DNA of 64,000 nt from JAGLCW01 sp964427915. Lineage in GTDB: Bacteria > Caldisericota > Caldisericia > UBA6126. The position numbers and the translations under genes are program-made. Positions 25,967 to 34,882 of the stretch are shown piece after piece (position 1 is the first letter of the stretch; every line of letters begins with the position of its first letter). The notes under the pieces are model-generated. The model did not search any database and was not told the DNA's origin. It saw nothing but the letters and a program-made list of their open reading frames with translations. Location: contig CAYRWA010000058.1 of NCBI GenBank assembly GCA_964427915.1, forward strand, positions 1 through 64,000, given 5' to 3'.

Positions 25967-27378
25967 TGCACCACAATACGATCAAATCTATTCATCAAGC
26001 GTATGTATCTCAGGATAAAACTCCAAGTTCTTTGTTAGAGGAGCTGCTAGGGCATATTCATCAAAACGATGAATTGATTCACTCTTTTCTTTATGTTTGC
26101 GAAAAGGAGTCCATGCTAGAGACAAAAATGTTTGCTTCCCCAATTACACAAGAACTCCTTTCTCGATACCCTCTTTTAGGCATTCCTGTAGCAGTAAAAG
26201 ACAATATTAATGTGAAAGGAACGGAAACTACTGCTGCTTCAAAAATTTTGCAAAATCACATCTCGGTGTATGATGCTACCGTCATTGAGAAAATGAAGAA
26301 GCTGGGTGCTTATGTGATAGGTAAAACCAATATGGATGAATTCGCCATGGGATCTTCCACAGAGTTTTCTTCCTTTTTTCCAACAAAGAATCCTATCCAT
26401 CACTCCTATACCCCAGGTGGTTCATCAGGTGGTTCAGCAGCTGCAGTAAAAGCTGGTTTTTGTCCTATTTCTTTAGGAACCGATACAGGTGGATCTGTCA
26501 GACAACCAGCAAGTTTTTGTGGATTAGTCGGTATACGACCCACGTATGGTTTTGTTTCCAGATATGGAATGACTTCTTTTTGTTCTACGCTTGACCAAGT
26601 TGGTACAATGGGTACTTGTGTAGACGATGCCTTTCATCTCTTGAAATGTATTTCTGGCTACGATAGCAATGATTCAACGTCTGAGAAAATGGAGTGGGAC
26701 GATCTTCCAGATGTTCCTACAATCAATTGCTTCGGTGTTATATCAAACATGGAAGAGATGAATATCGATCCATTTGTGAAGAAAATGTATGATAGAGTTT
26801 ACCATTTCTTATCCCAGTCTTACAGGTCCTCTTCTTTTTATTTGAACAAGCTTGACTGTGCTATGGCTACTTATCATGTTATTGCAGATTCAGAAGCTTC
26901 TTCGAATCTATCCCGCTTTGACGGAGTCCGTTTTGGTCTTCAGCGAAAAGGTATTTCATCAGAGGAGTCCTATATTCGTACTCGAACGGAAGGGTTCGGA
27001 ACAGAAGTCAAACGCCGAATTTTACTAGGGACCTATATCCTTTCAAACGAATTTGCCGGAAACTATTATAAGCAAGCTCTGTATGCAAAAGAATTGGTAA
27101 CGCAAGAACTGGAGTCTATTTTTGCGCAATGTTCTTTTATAATTATGCCAACGGCCTTAAAAATGCCCTTTAAATTTGGTGAAAGAAAAGATCCTTTAGA
27201 TATGTATTACTCTGACTATTTAACCATTCCTTCTTCCATTGCTGGAGTACCTTCGGTGTCGATTCCAGTGGGACCAAACGAAGAAGGCTTTTCGGCAGGA
27301 ATTCAGATAATTGGACCACGATTTTCAGAAAAACTTCTTTGGAAAATCGCACGCTATATTGAGGAGGAGGTATCATGA
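25963..27378 (+). CDS. gatA: Asp-tRNA(Asn)/Glu-tRNA(Gln) amidotransferase subunit A
   Basis: 471-aa amidase that releases ammonia from glutamine. The amidase-signature core is clear: GIPVAVKDNINVKG with the first catalytic Lys, TPGGSSGGSAAAV with the cis-Ser, and LGTDTGGSVRQPASFCG with the nucleophile Ser. The start at 25963 overlaps the gatC stop (ATGA), with CAGGGA about 8 bases upstream. It overlaps gatB by 4 bases. Confidence 0.96.
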   Translation: MMHHNTIKSIHQAYVSQDKTPSSLLEELLGHIHQNDELIHSFLYVCEKESMLETKMFASPITQELLSRYPLLGIPVAVKDNINVKGTETTAASKILQNHISVYDATVIEKMKKLGAYVIGKTNMDEFAMGSSTEFSSFFPTKNPIHHSYTPGGSSGGSAAAVKAGFCPISLGTDTGGSVRQPASFCGLVGIRPTYGFVSRYGMTSFCSTLDQVGTMGTCVDDAFHLLKCISGYDSNDSTSEKMEWDDLPDVPTINCFGVISNMEEMNIDPFVKKMYDRVYHFLSQSYRSSSFYLNKLDCAMATYHVIADSEASSNLSRFDGVRFGLQRKGISSEESYIRTRTEGFGTEVKRRILLGTYILSNEFAGNYYKQALYAKELVTQELESIFAQCSFIIMPTALKMPFKFGERKDPLDMYYSDYLTIPSSIAGVPSVSIPVGPNEEGFSAGIQIIGPRFSEKLLWKIARYIEEEVS

Positions 27379-28790
27379 CAAAACCTACTATTGGGTTAGA
27401 GATTCACATTCAACTCCTTACTCAAACAAAGATGTTTTGTCGATGCAAAGCTAGCTTTGGCGATCCTCCGAATACAAATATTTGTCCCGTTTGCATGGGG
27501 TATCCAGGAGCCTTGCCTGTTCCTAACAAAAGAGCTGTTGAGATGGCCATTACCTTAGGTATTGCTTTACATGGAAACATCGAAATGGTTTCTGACTTTT
27601 CAAGAAAGAATTATTTCTATCCAGATTTGCCAAAGGGATACCAAATAACACAGGATACCATTCCCATCATACAAGGGGGTTTCATAAAAATTAATGAGCA
27701 GCAAACGGTCCAATTGGAAAGAATTCATATCGAAGAGGATTCTGCAAAAATGATCCATGGAAACGGAAACCACCAGACATATATTGACTTTAATCGAGCT
27801 GGAGTTCCGTTGCTTGAAATTGTTACCCGTCCCTGTATGCACTCTCATGAAGAAGCAGGAGTATTCTTAGAAAAATTAAAGCAGACCATTTCATACCTAG
27901 GGATTTCAACTGGCAAAATGGAAGAAGGTGCATTGCGTTGCGATGTCAATGTTTCCATTAGTGATTCTGATACTGTGTTGGGACAAAAAGTTGAAGTAAA
28001 AAACTTGAATTCTTTTCGCTCAGTTATGCGATCAATACAATATGAAGTAAAAAGACAGGAAGAATGCTTACAAAACAACCGTCCCATTCTTTCAGAAACA
28101 CGAACCTGGATTGAGGAAGAATCAAAAACCATTACGATGAGGGTGAAAGATAATAAGTCTGATTACCGCTATTTTCCGGAACCAGATTTACGGTCCTTAG
28201 TCCTTACAGAGGAAATGATAGATCATGCTAGAAGTACAATTCCAGAACTACCTGGCGAAGCATTTCAACGGTTGGTTTCTTCTTACTCTCTTTCTGACTA
28301 TGAAGCACAATTGCTTACCTCTTCTCCAGATATGCTGCAATATTTTGATGAATGTATACAAGATTTTCCCTATCCAAAAATTGTTTTTAATTGGATTTCT
28401 TCCGAGTTGATGAAAATAATGAACGATAGGAACTGTACAATATTTGACATTGGGTTAACACCAAAAAATTTACAAAAATTGTTACTACTTATTCAAAATG
28501 GTACGATTTCAGGTAAAATTGCTAAGGATTTGATTCCCCACATTATTGATACAGGAAAAAATCCACAAGATATTGTGAGTGAACAAGGATTGTCGCAAGT
28601 AACAGATGAAAAATATTTGCAAGAAATTGTAGAGAAAGTAATCCGCGATCATCCTAAAGAGCTTGAACGATATTGTAGTGGAGAAGAAAAATTGTTTGGC
28701 ATGTTTATGGGATCCTGTATGAAAGAAACCAAGGGGAAGGGCAATCCTACGCTTTTAAATACTATTTTAAGAGAGGCATTAAAAAAATGA
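27375..28790 (+). CDS. gatB: Asp-tRNA(Asn)/Glu-tRNA(Gln) amidotransferase subunit B
   Basis: 471-aa kinase/tRNA-binding subunit. It begins TKPTIGLEIHIQLLTQTKMF. The zinc-site Cys follow (MFCRCKASFG, NICPVCMGYPG). Further family segments are DFSRKNYFYPDLPKGYQI, EEDSAKM, DFNRAGVPLLEIVT and RCDVNVSI. The C-terminal YqeY-like domain covers about 320-470. GGAGGAGG lies just upstream. It overlaps the decarboxylase gene by 4 bases. Confidence 0.97.
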   Translation: MTKPTIGLEIHIQLLTQTKMFCRCKASFGDPPNTNICPVCMGYPGALPVPNKRAVEMAITLGIALHGNIEMVSDFSRKNYFYPDLPKGYQITQDTIPIIQGGFIKINEQQTVQLERIHIEEDSAKMIHGNGNHQTYIDFNRAGVPLLEIVTRPCMHSHEEAGVFLEKLKQTISYLGISTGKMEEGALRCDVNVSISDSDTVLGQKVEVKNLNSFRSVMRSIQYEVKRQEECLQNNRPILSETRTWIEEESKTITMRVKDNKSDYRYFPEPDLRSLVLTEEMIDHARSTIPELPGEAFQRLVSSYSLSDYEAQLLTSSPDMLQYFDECIQDFPYPKIVFNWISSELMKIMNDRNCTIFDIGLTPKNLQKLLLLIQNGTISGKIAKDLIPHIIDTGKNPQDIVSEQGLSQVTDEKYLQEIVEKVIRDHPKELERYCSGEEKLFGMFMGSCMKETKGKGNPTLLNTILREALKK

Positions 28791-30238
28791 CAAAGTATTC
28801 TCATTTGGATACACCTTTTATTGACGCTGTCAAAGGATATGTTGATAAAAACCGAACAGCTTTTCATATGCCCGGACATGCTCGATCTCGATTAATACCG
28901 GATCAAATAGAAGCTCTTTTAGGAAAAAATGCATTTTTATATGATTTAACAGAAGTTGATGGAGTAGACTATCTTCATAAGGCTGAAGGTGTACTAAAAG
29001 CTTCGCAGGAATTAACAGCTGCAGCCTTTGGATCTGAACAAGTGTTCTATCTTGTGAATGGAAGTACTGTTGGTGTTATGTCCATGATTATGTCAAGTGT
29101 GAAGCCTGGTGAAAAATTGATTGTTCAGCGCAACTCTCACCGTTGTGCAATTGCTGGAATTACACTAGGCAATATTACGCCTGTATGGATTCAACCAGAA
29201 ATGATTCCTGAGTACCAAATACTTGCAGGGGTATTGCCCGAGACATTGCAAAAAACTATAGATGAAAACCCGGATGCTAAAGCAGTTTTACTTACATCTC
29301 CCAATTATTATGGCATGGCTCAGAATATGATGGAGCTTATCCGTATCGCACACGAAAACGATATCATTGTTTTAGTTGACGAAGCTCATGGTGCGCACTT
29401 TCCATTCCATCCTGATTTACCAACCTCCTCTATTGATCGAGGAGCTGATATGATTACGCAGTCTACACATAAATCTCTACCTGCACTAACTCAAACTGCC
29501 CTGTTGCATGTAAATGGAAATCGAATTGATTTGGATCGACTTACGTCTGTTCTTTCTATGCTACAATCCTCTTCTCCAAATTACTTGTTAATGATGTCCA
29601 TTGAAGCAAGTAGAAAAATGATGTCTCAGCACGGTATGGATCTTTGGACAAAAGCGATGGATATTGCTTCGTATGCTCGAGATGAATTGGTGAAGATTCC
29701 CGATCTACAGCTTATTGATGAAACTGTTGTTGGGAAATATGGGGTTGTTGAATGGGATTCGACCAAGGTAAGCATTTTGACCAATTCGATGAAATATTCT
29801 GGCTTCGAAGTTGAGCATCTTTTGAATCATCAGTTTAACATTGAAATTGAATTAGCAGCTTTAAACAATATCCTTTGTTTCATTACAGGAGGCAGTACAA
29901 AAGAAGACATTGACCACCTTGTAAAAGCAACCAGATGGTTATCAGAAAACAAAGGTAAAACAAATTTGAAAGAGTTTATTCGTATCCCTCAGATTCCTTT
30001 CCAAGTATATACTCCCTCTGAAGCATTTAATGAAAATTACGAACAAATACCTTTTAAAAATGCCGATGGTCAGATTTCAAAACGAATCATTGCACCCTAC
30101 CCACCTGGAATTCCTTATATATGTCCTGGCGAAATCATTACGCAAAATGCTATCGAAATGCTAACTCAAATGAAATATGATGGAGCTGTTGTGCAAGGTA
30201 TTGATGAAAACGAAATGGTGGAAGTTATCACCTCATAG
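28787..30238 (+). CDS. Orn/Lys/Arg decarboxylase family protein (PLP, fold type I)
   Basis: 483 aa, close in size to the short Bacillus SpeA/YaaO-type decarboxylases. It shows FHMPGHARSR near the N-terminus, YLVNGSTVGVMSMI (phosphate-binding region), VDEAHGAHFPFHP and the PLP-lysine motif TQSTHKSL. The C-terminal small domain ends GIPYICPGEIIT. It likely decarboxylates arginine, lysine or ornithine in polyamine synthesis or pH control; the substrate cannot be set by eye. It is translationally coupled to gatB (ATGA overlap), a pairing of uncertain meaning. Confidence 0.93.
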   Translation: MTKYSHLDTPFIDAVKGYVDKNRTAFHMPGHARSRLIPDQIEALLGKNAFLYDLTEVDGVDYLHKAEGVLKASQELTAAAFGSEQVFYLVNGSTVGVMSMIMSSVKPGEKLIVQRNSHRCAIAGITLGNITPVWIQPEMIPEYQILAGVLPETLQKTIDENPDAKAVLLTSPNYYGMAQNMMELIRIAHENDIIVLVDEAHGAHFPFHPDLPTSSIDRGADMITQSTHKSLPALTQTALLHVNGNRIDLDRLTSVLSMLQSSSPNYLLMMSIEASRKMMSQHGMDLWTKAMDIASYARDELVKIPDLQLIDETVVGKYGVVEWDSTKVSILTNSMKYSGFEVEHLLNHQFNIEIELAALNNILCFITGGSTKEDIDHLVKATRWLSENKGKTNLKEFIRIPQIPFQVYTPSEAFNENYEQIPFKNADGQISKRIIAPYPPGIPYICPGEIITQNAIEMLTQMKYDGAVVQGIDENEMVEVITS

Positions 30239-30277
30239 TAAGGCAACCCGGTATACTATGTAGAAAGGTACATAATT

Positions 30278-30592
30278 TTGAGCACTGAATTGTTTGAAAC
30301 CATAAAGAAATATGAACAAGAGTCTTCTCATCTTGTTGCTACTGCCAAAAAAGAATGCATGAATCTGAACCAAAAGTTCGAAGATGAAAAAGAACAAATT
30401 AAGAATAAAGCAAAAAAAGAATGGGATGATATACAGGCACAAAACCAAAAAAAAGTAGAACAGGTAAGGGTGCAATTGCAGATTCAATCAGAACAGTCTT
30501 TTGAAAAGATACAACACAAAGCTATGCTTGAATATGAGGAACAGCTACCCACTATCGTTACTACGTTTTTGAAAAGTGTAGGGTATCGTTAG
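30278..30592 (+). CDS. ntpF: V-type ATPase peripheral stalk subunit (NtpF / subunit G-H)
   Basis: A 104-aa, almost entirely helical, Lys/Glu/Gln-rich protein, as expected for the long coiled-coil stalk that holds the catalytic head to subunit I. The start is a TTG (TTG AGC ACT), with AGAAAGG about 9 bases before it. First gene of the ntp operon. The position, directly before subunit I, matches ntpF in Enterococcus hirae. A TATACT box at 30252-30257 could be the operon -10, but no good -35 is seen. Confidence 0.82.
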   Translation: MSTELFETIKKYEQESSHLVATAKKECMNLNQKFEDEKEQIKNKAKKEWDDIQAQNQKKVEQVRVQLQIQSEQSFEKIQHKAMLEYEEQLPTIVTTFLKSVGYR

Positions 30593-30593
30593 G

Positions 30594-32615
30594 ATGGCCG
30601 TTGAAAAACTTCATCTACTACGGTTTGTAGTACCTAAAGGTGATATACATCTTTTTCGTAATGCGTTGTACAGTAAAGGCATTGTTCATTTGCGAAATGT
30701 TTCCCCTTTTAGTAAACCACTTCATCCTAATAAAGAAGAGATTCGCTCCTTAGAAGAAGATATACGAAAAGCATCGGAAGTTGTTTCCATTTTTGATACA
30801 TTGCATCCTGAAAAAAAGAGCTTCATCGAAAACTTTATCCCTAAAAAGCCCATTTTTTCTACTATTGAGATTAAAAAGTTACAAGAACAAGGGATCTTCC
30901 ACGAAACGTATAAGGAAATTATGTCTCTTTGGGGCCTTTACAAAAAAGCAAAAGAGGATCTTAACAATGTAAGAAAGCTACAGTCTCAGTTACTTCCTTT
31001 TTCGAGTTTTTCTTTTTCGTTTTTTGATATTTTTTCTTTTCAACGCACAAAAATTGTGTTTTTACAAGCAGAAGGTAGAAAATTAGAAGACCTTCAACAA
31101 TTTGAATATCTTCAAAAAAATTCTGTCATTGTGCCTGTTAGGGATCCTTCTCAGAAAAAAGAAACACAACATGGATTTATTGTTATATATCCCTCTTTTT
31201 CAAAAAAAGAGGTTGAGATTTATTTACAAAGAGCAGGTTTTAGAGAGTTCCCTTTTCAATATTTTACAAAAACACCGTGTCAAGAATTGGATATTCTGAA
31301 TCAAAAGATTCAAAAACTGCTAGATAATATACAAAAATGGGAACATATTCTTGAAGATTACCGAAAACAAGTTCCTCAGATTCTTCTTTGGAAAGATTTT
31401 ACGATGAATAAAATACGAAGAGCTGAAGGACTACAAAATTTTGCTCAAACCAATGATGTTGCCTATATTGAAGGATTTGTACCTGCGGACCAAAGCAATA
31501 GTGTAGTACAGTTGATGGAAGAGCAATTTCCTTTGCTCTATATTGATGTAGTAAATCAACCGAACAATCCTCCTGTAAAGCTAAAAAATCATCCTTTTAT
31601 TCAACCCTTTGAATTTCTTATCAGAATGTATGGGTTGCCTCGTTTTGGCTTGATTGATCCAACAGCCTTGGTAGGGATCGTGTTTATTGTCTTATTTGGT
31701 ATTGCTTTTGCTGATGGTCTTTATGGTTTATCCATGATGTTGATGTGTGCCCTTGCCATGAAAAAGTATTGGTACGACAAAGGAACGAAATCTTTCTTCC
31801 AAATGTTTTTTTGGGCAGGATTTTTCACCTTTGTATTTGGAGCAATTACCGAGTCATGGGCTGGTGATTTATTCTCGATTTCCTATTTACCTAGCCACTC
31901 CATTTTTGTTAAAATGAAACGTTTTGTAGGCATTATGAATCCATCCGAAAGCTTCATTGCACTTATGGTAGGAGTTATATATCTAGGGGCTTTTTTACAA
32001 TGTACTGCTATCATGATGTCATTCTTGCAACGTTGTAAAGAAAAACAGTATGCAGAAGCCTTTTTGAATAATCTCTCTTGGATTCTTTTCATCCCTTCTG
32101 CTGTTTTTGTCGCGGGGCAGTTTTTATCCCCGGGATATTATCCAGAAGGTCTTGTCCAATATTCGCAATGGATTTGCATAGGATCTTTGTTCATGATTTT
32201 TGTAGGTGGAGTCATCCAAAGTAGGAATAATATCCTTAAAGGAATCGTGAAAGGTTTCTTGAACATGTACGGGATTAAGAGTTCCTATGGAGTTGCTACT
32301 CTTCTCGGAGACGTTCTATCCTATCTCAGATTGGCTGCATTAATGATCGCTACTTCTTCAATGGCGATGTCTTTTAATTTGATTGCAGGTATGTTTAAGA
32401 GCATTCCTTATGTAGGTATTGTGATAATGGCCCTAATGATCCTCTTCTTAAATGTATTTAACTTCCTTCTCAATATCATAGGATCTTTTGTTCATCCTGT
32501 ACGATTGCTTTTTTATGAAATGTTTGGACGATTCTATGAAGATGGTGGAGCAGAGTTTGATAGCTATTCTCAGAAATTTACTAATGTATTTGTCGTTAAG
32601 GAGGCAAAACAATGA
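30594..32615 (+). CDS. ntpI: V-type ATP synthase subunit I
   Basis: The 673-aa membrane stator subunit. The N-terminal 350 residues are cytoplasmic and coiled-coil (EEDIRKASEVVSIF, QKIQKLLDNIQKWEHILEDY). The C-terminal half has about seven membrane helices, with FGIAFADGLYGL, LGDVLSYLRLAALMIATSSMA and VHPVRLLFYEMFGRFYEDGG, all typical. The Arg of SYLRLAAL is the residue that faces the rotor glutamate. One base separates it from ntpF and it overlaps ntpK by 4 bases. Confidence 0.95.
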   Translation: MAVEKLHLLRFVVPKGDIHLFRNALYSKGIVHLRNVSPFSKPLHPNKEEIRSLEEDIRKASEVVSIFDTLHPEKKSFIENFIPKKPIFSTIEIKKLQEQGIFHETYKEIMSLWGLYKKAKEDLNNVRKLQSQLLPFSSFSFSFFDIFSFQRTKIVFLQAEGRKLEDLQQFEYLQKNSVIVPVRDPSQKKETQHGFIVIYPSFSKKEVEIYLQRAGFREFPFQYFTKTPCQELDILNQKIQKLLDNIQKWEHILEDYRKQVPQILLWKDFTMNKIRRAEGLQNFAQTNDVAYIEGFVPADQSNSVVQLMEEQFPLLYIDVVNQPNNPPVKLKNHPFIQPFEFLIRMYGLPRFGLIDPTALVGIVFIVLFGIAFADGLYGLSMMLMCALAMKKYWYDKGTKSFFQMFFWAGFFTFVFGAITESWAGDLFSISYLPSHSIFVKMKRFVGIMNPSESFIALMVGVIYLGAFLQCTAIMMSFLQRCKEKQYAEAFLNNLSWILFIPSAVFVAGQFLSPGYYPEGLVQYSQWICIGSLFMIFVGGVIQSRNNILKGIVKGFLNMYGIKSSYGVATLLGDVLSYLRLAALMIATSSMAMSFNLIAGMFKSIPYVGIVIMALMILFLNVFNFLLNIIGSFVHPVRLLFYEMFGRFYEDGGAEFDSYSQKFTNVFVVKEAKQ

Positions 32616-33124
32616 CTTTTGCGCAGTTGTTAGAGACGTATTTTTTCAGTTCCGGCCATGGATGGAACATTCTTGGCCTTTTTGTTTGCTTGATGTTAGG
32701 TGGAATGGGCTCCGCTAAAGCATTGTACATTTCCGGTAGCCAAGCTGCTGGTGCTTTGTCCGAAAAGCCAGACCTTTTTGGACGCCTATTTGTATTAATG
32801 GCGCTTCCTGCAACACAAGGATTATATGGGTTTGTATTGTGCTTTCTAGGCATGCAACAAATGGGATTGAGCGCTGGATCAACTTTGTCTGTACCTGCTG
32901 GAATTGCTCTTTGCTTTGCTTTTATCTTGATTGGAGTCGTTTTATACTTTTCTGCAGTTTATCAAGGAAAAAGCGCAGCTGCTGCCATTAACCTAACAGT
33001 AAAACAACCAGGAAAATCTGGTAGTGCACTCTTGTTCCCTGCTCTTGTAGAAACCTATGCACTTTTAGCTTTTGTTGGAGGGTTCTTGCTTTTAACATTT
33101 ATTCAGGGTTCATCCATATTTTAA
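32612..33124 (+). CDS. ntpK: V-type ATP synthase subunit K (rotor ring, two hairpins, predicted Na+ type)
   Basis: 170 aa with four membrane helices, a duplicated c-type subunit. Only the second hairpin carries the ion-binding carboxylate (ALVETYALLAF, Glu147); the first has PATQGLYGF. Leu65, Thr68, Gln69, Gln118 (VYQGKSAAA) and Glu147 occupy the places of Leu61, Thr64, Gln65, Gln110 and Glu139, which coordinate Na+ in the E. hirae NtpK structure. This supports Na+ rather than H+ coupling, by homology only. Confidence 0.95.
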   Translation: MTFAQLLETYFFSSGHGWNILGLFVCLMLGGMGSAKALYISGSQAAGALSEKPDLFGRLFVLMALPATQGLYGFVLCFLGMQQMGLSAGSTLSVPAGIALCFAFILIGVVLYFSAVYQGKSAAAAINLTVKQPGKSGSALLFPALVETYALLAFVGGFLLLTFIQGSSIF

Positions 33125-33125
33125 G

Positions 33126-33701
33126 ATGAATATTCAAAAACTAAAGGAAGTTGTTACAAACCACGCCAGACAAGAAGCTAATAAGCTTATCCAAGAGACT
33201 AAAAAGGATATTGAAAAGAAATTAGAACAGTTTATGAAATCTTTATCAAACGATAGAGAACAACGACTAAAAGATATTGAACAATCCTATCAAACCTCTT
33301 TAAGTCAAGTACAGTTTCATGCTGATTCACTTTTTAAGAAGAAAGTATTACACATTCGTCATGAAGTGTTCCAGAATTTGACACAACAGCTTTTGGATTC
33401 TTACATACAATCGGTCCAGAAAGAACCTACTGCATTTTTACAACGGATTGTTTCTACTTTTCCACCATCCGGCGATATTTATTGCAGTAAGGAGCTGAAA
33501 GGATCAATTGACCAAAAAACTTTTAGTGAGATTGGATTGACCGACAAAAATTATCACTTCAAAGGTGTTGATCCTACTTTAAAACCTGGTATTTCTTGTA
33601 TATCAGGCAAAATTAAATACATCTTTCTTTTAGAAGAAGATGTGTCTACCTATATACAGGCACATCAAAAAGAAATTGGGGATGCATTGTTTCATGACTA
33701 A
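33126..33701 (+). CDS. ntpE: V-type ATPase subunit E
   Basis: 191 aa. A long N-terminal helix (about 1-100, rich in K, E and Q) is followed by a small C-terminal alpha/beta domain, the architecture of the peripheral stalk partner of NtpF. One base follows the ntpK stop. No ribosome-binding site is obvious, which suggests coupling to ntpK. The stop overlaps the start of ntpC by 8 bases. Confidence 0.82.
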   Translation: MNIQKLKEVVTNHARQEANKLIQETKKDIEKKLEQFMKSLSNDREQRLKDIEQSYQTSLSQVQFHADSLFKKKVLHIRHEVFQNLTQQLLDSYIQSVQKEPTAFLQRIVSTFPPSGDIYCSKELKGSIDQKTFSEIGLTDKNYHFKGVDPTLKPGISCISGKIKYIFLLEEDVSTYIQAHQKEIGDALFHD

Positions 33702-34545
33702 TAATACCCTTGTATTAAAACATCACGCACCTGATTACGACTATGGATATCTTGTTGCCTTTTTGAAATCACGAGAAAGCCACTTTCTTTCTTCTGAAGT
33801 GGTACACTCTTTGTACCGCAGTGTTACAGTAGAAGAAGTTTTCAAAAATCTATCCAATACACGTTATTCGAAAATACCATATACTATGGATCCAAAAGAT
33901 TTTGAAAATGCACTATGGAGTTATTATTTTGCAGAAATGGAAGAAATCGCATCTGTTTTACCAGAAAGGTATATTTCTTTTTTTCTTGAAAGACTCCATT
34001 CCATCATTTTTTCCCAAGAAGAGATTTTTCCATTTCTAGAAGATGAAAACTTTCAGAAAAGACTGATGAGTTTTGTTTCTCTTGCAAAAAATGGAACAGA
34101 GTATACAGTGAAACTAGCCTCTTACATTGTCGATCGATTCAATATATTTGAAACAATACGCAGAGTTAATGAACCCAACTTCTCATCTCCTACTTTTTAT
34201 GCAGGAGGGAACATTTCCGAAATAGCAATCAATCGATTGTTTGAAGATCATTTTAATACCGTGGATATTCAATTGATCCATACACTGTGGATGGATTACA
34301 TTGAAAAGGAGCGCCCCGTAAAGGCTTATGACTTCACATTTATGTTCCGATTCGAAACATTTTGGTGGCAGTTAATTTGGAAGTTGATCAAAGAACCTTC
34401 GTTTGATAATACTGGTCCAAACTATGTGATATCCTATTTTGGGCACTTCATCTTGGAGATCGAAATGATAAAAAAATTGTATATTTGTACAAGATATCAA
34501 TTGCCCTGTACAAATTTAAAGGAGATCATTCTTCATGCAATCTGA
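33694..34545 (+). CDS. ntpC: V-type ATPase subunit C (NtpC / d-type socket)
   Basis: About 283 aa, slightly shorter than the usual 320-340, all helical. It carries aromatic-rich segments (ALWSYYFAEMEEIASVLPER; YISYFGHFILEIEMIKKLY in similar wording). It seats the central shaft on the K ring. The ATG at 33694 lies within the end of ntpE; an upstream ATG at 33640 lies deep inside ntpE and is not used. Assignment rests mainly on position, length and C-terminal similarity. Confidence 0.8.
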   Translation: MTNNTLVLKHHAPDYDYGYLVAFLKSRESHFLSSEVVHSLYRSVTVEEVFKNLSNTRYSKIPYTMDPKDFENALWSYYFAEMEEIASVLPERYISFFLERLHSIIFSQEEIFPFLEDENFQKRLMSFVSLAKNGTEYTVKLASYIVDRFNIFETIRRVNEPNFSSPTFYAGGNISEIAINRLFEDHFNTVDIQLIHTLWMDYIEKERPVKAYDFTFMFRFETFWWQLIWKLIKEPSFDNTGPNYVISYFGHFILEIEMIKKLYICTRYQLPCTNLKEIILHAI

Positions 34546-34882
34546 TAAAATAAAGGGCTGTGTTATGGGAGAAAGAGATATTATTCGTATTTTTTCTGCT
34601 TTTTCTTTTCATACAATTCCGGTACATAATAAAAAAGAATTCAATCAAGAATTACGCAACGAAATTCATGCAAAAAAATATCGTTTTTTTATTGTCACCG
34701 AAACTTTTATTCAACAAATATCCCCTGAAAACGAGATATTGATTCAAGAGAATCATGTTATTGTTATTTCGATCCCTACAAATACTGGCTCTAGAGCAGC
34801 CGCCATTCAAAAGCTCTCCAACATGATTCGAAGAGCGGTTGGTATTGATATTGTTAAATCTGAAGGAGAATCCCATGAGTAA
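34535..34882 (+). CDS. ntpG: V-type ATPase subunit F (NtpG)
   Basis: 115-aa regulatory shaft subunit with the Rossmann-like pattern of subunit F: RIFSAFSFHTIPVHN, FFIVTETFIQQI, VIVISIPTNTGSRAAAIQKL. AAGGAG lies about 9 bases before the ATG at 34535, inside the ntpC end. The stop overlaps ntpA in an ATGAGTAA arrangement. Confidence 0.87.
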   Translation: MQSDKIKGCVMGERDIIRIFSAFSFHTIPVHNKKEFNQELRNEIHAKKYRFFIVTETFIQQISPENEILIQENHVIVISIPTNTGSRAAAIQKLSNMIRRAVGIDIVKSEGESHE

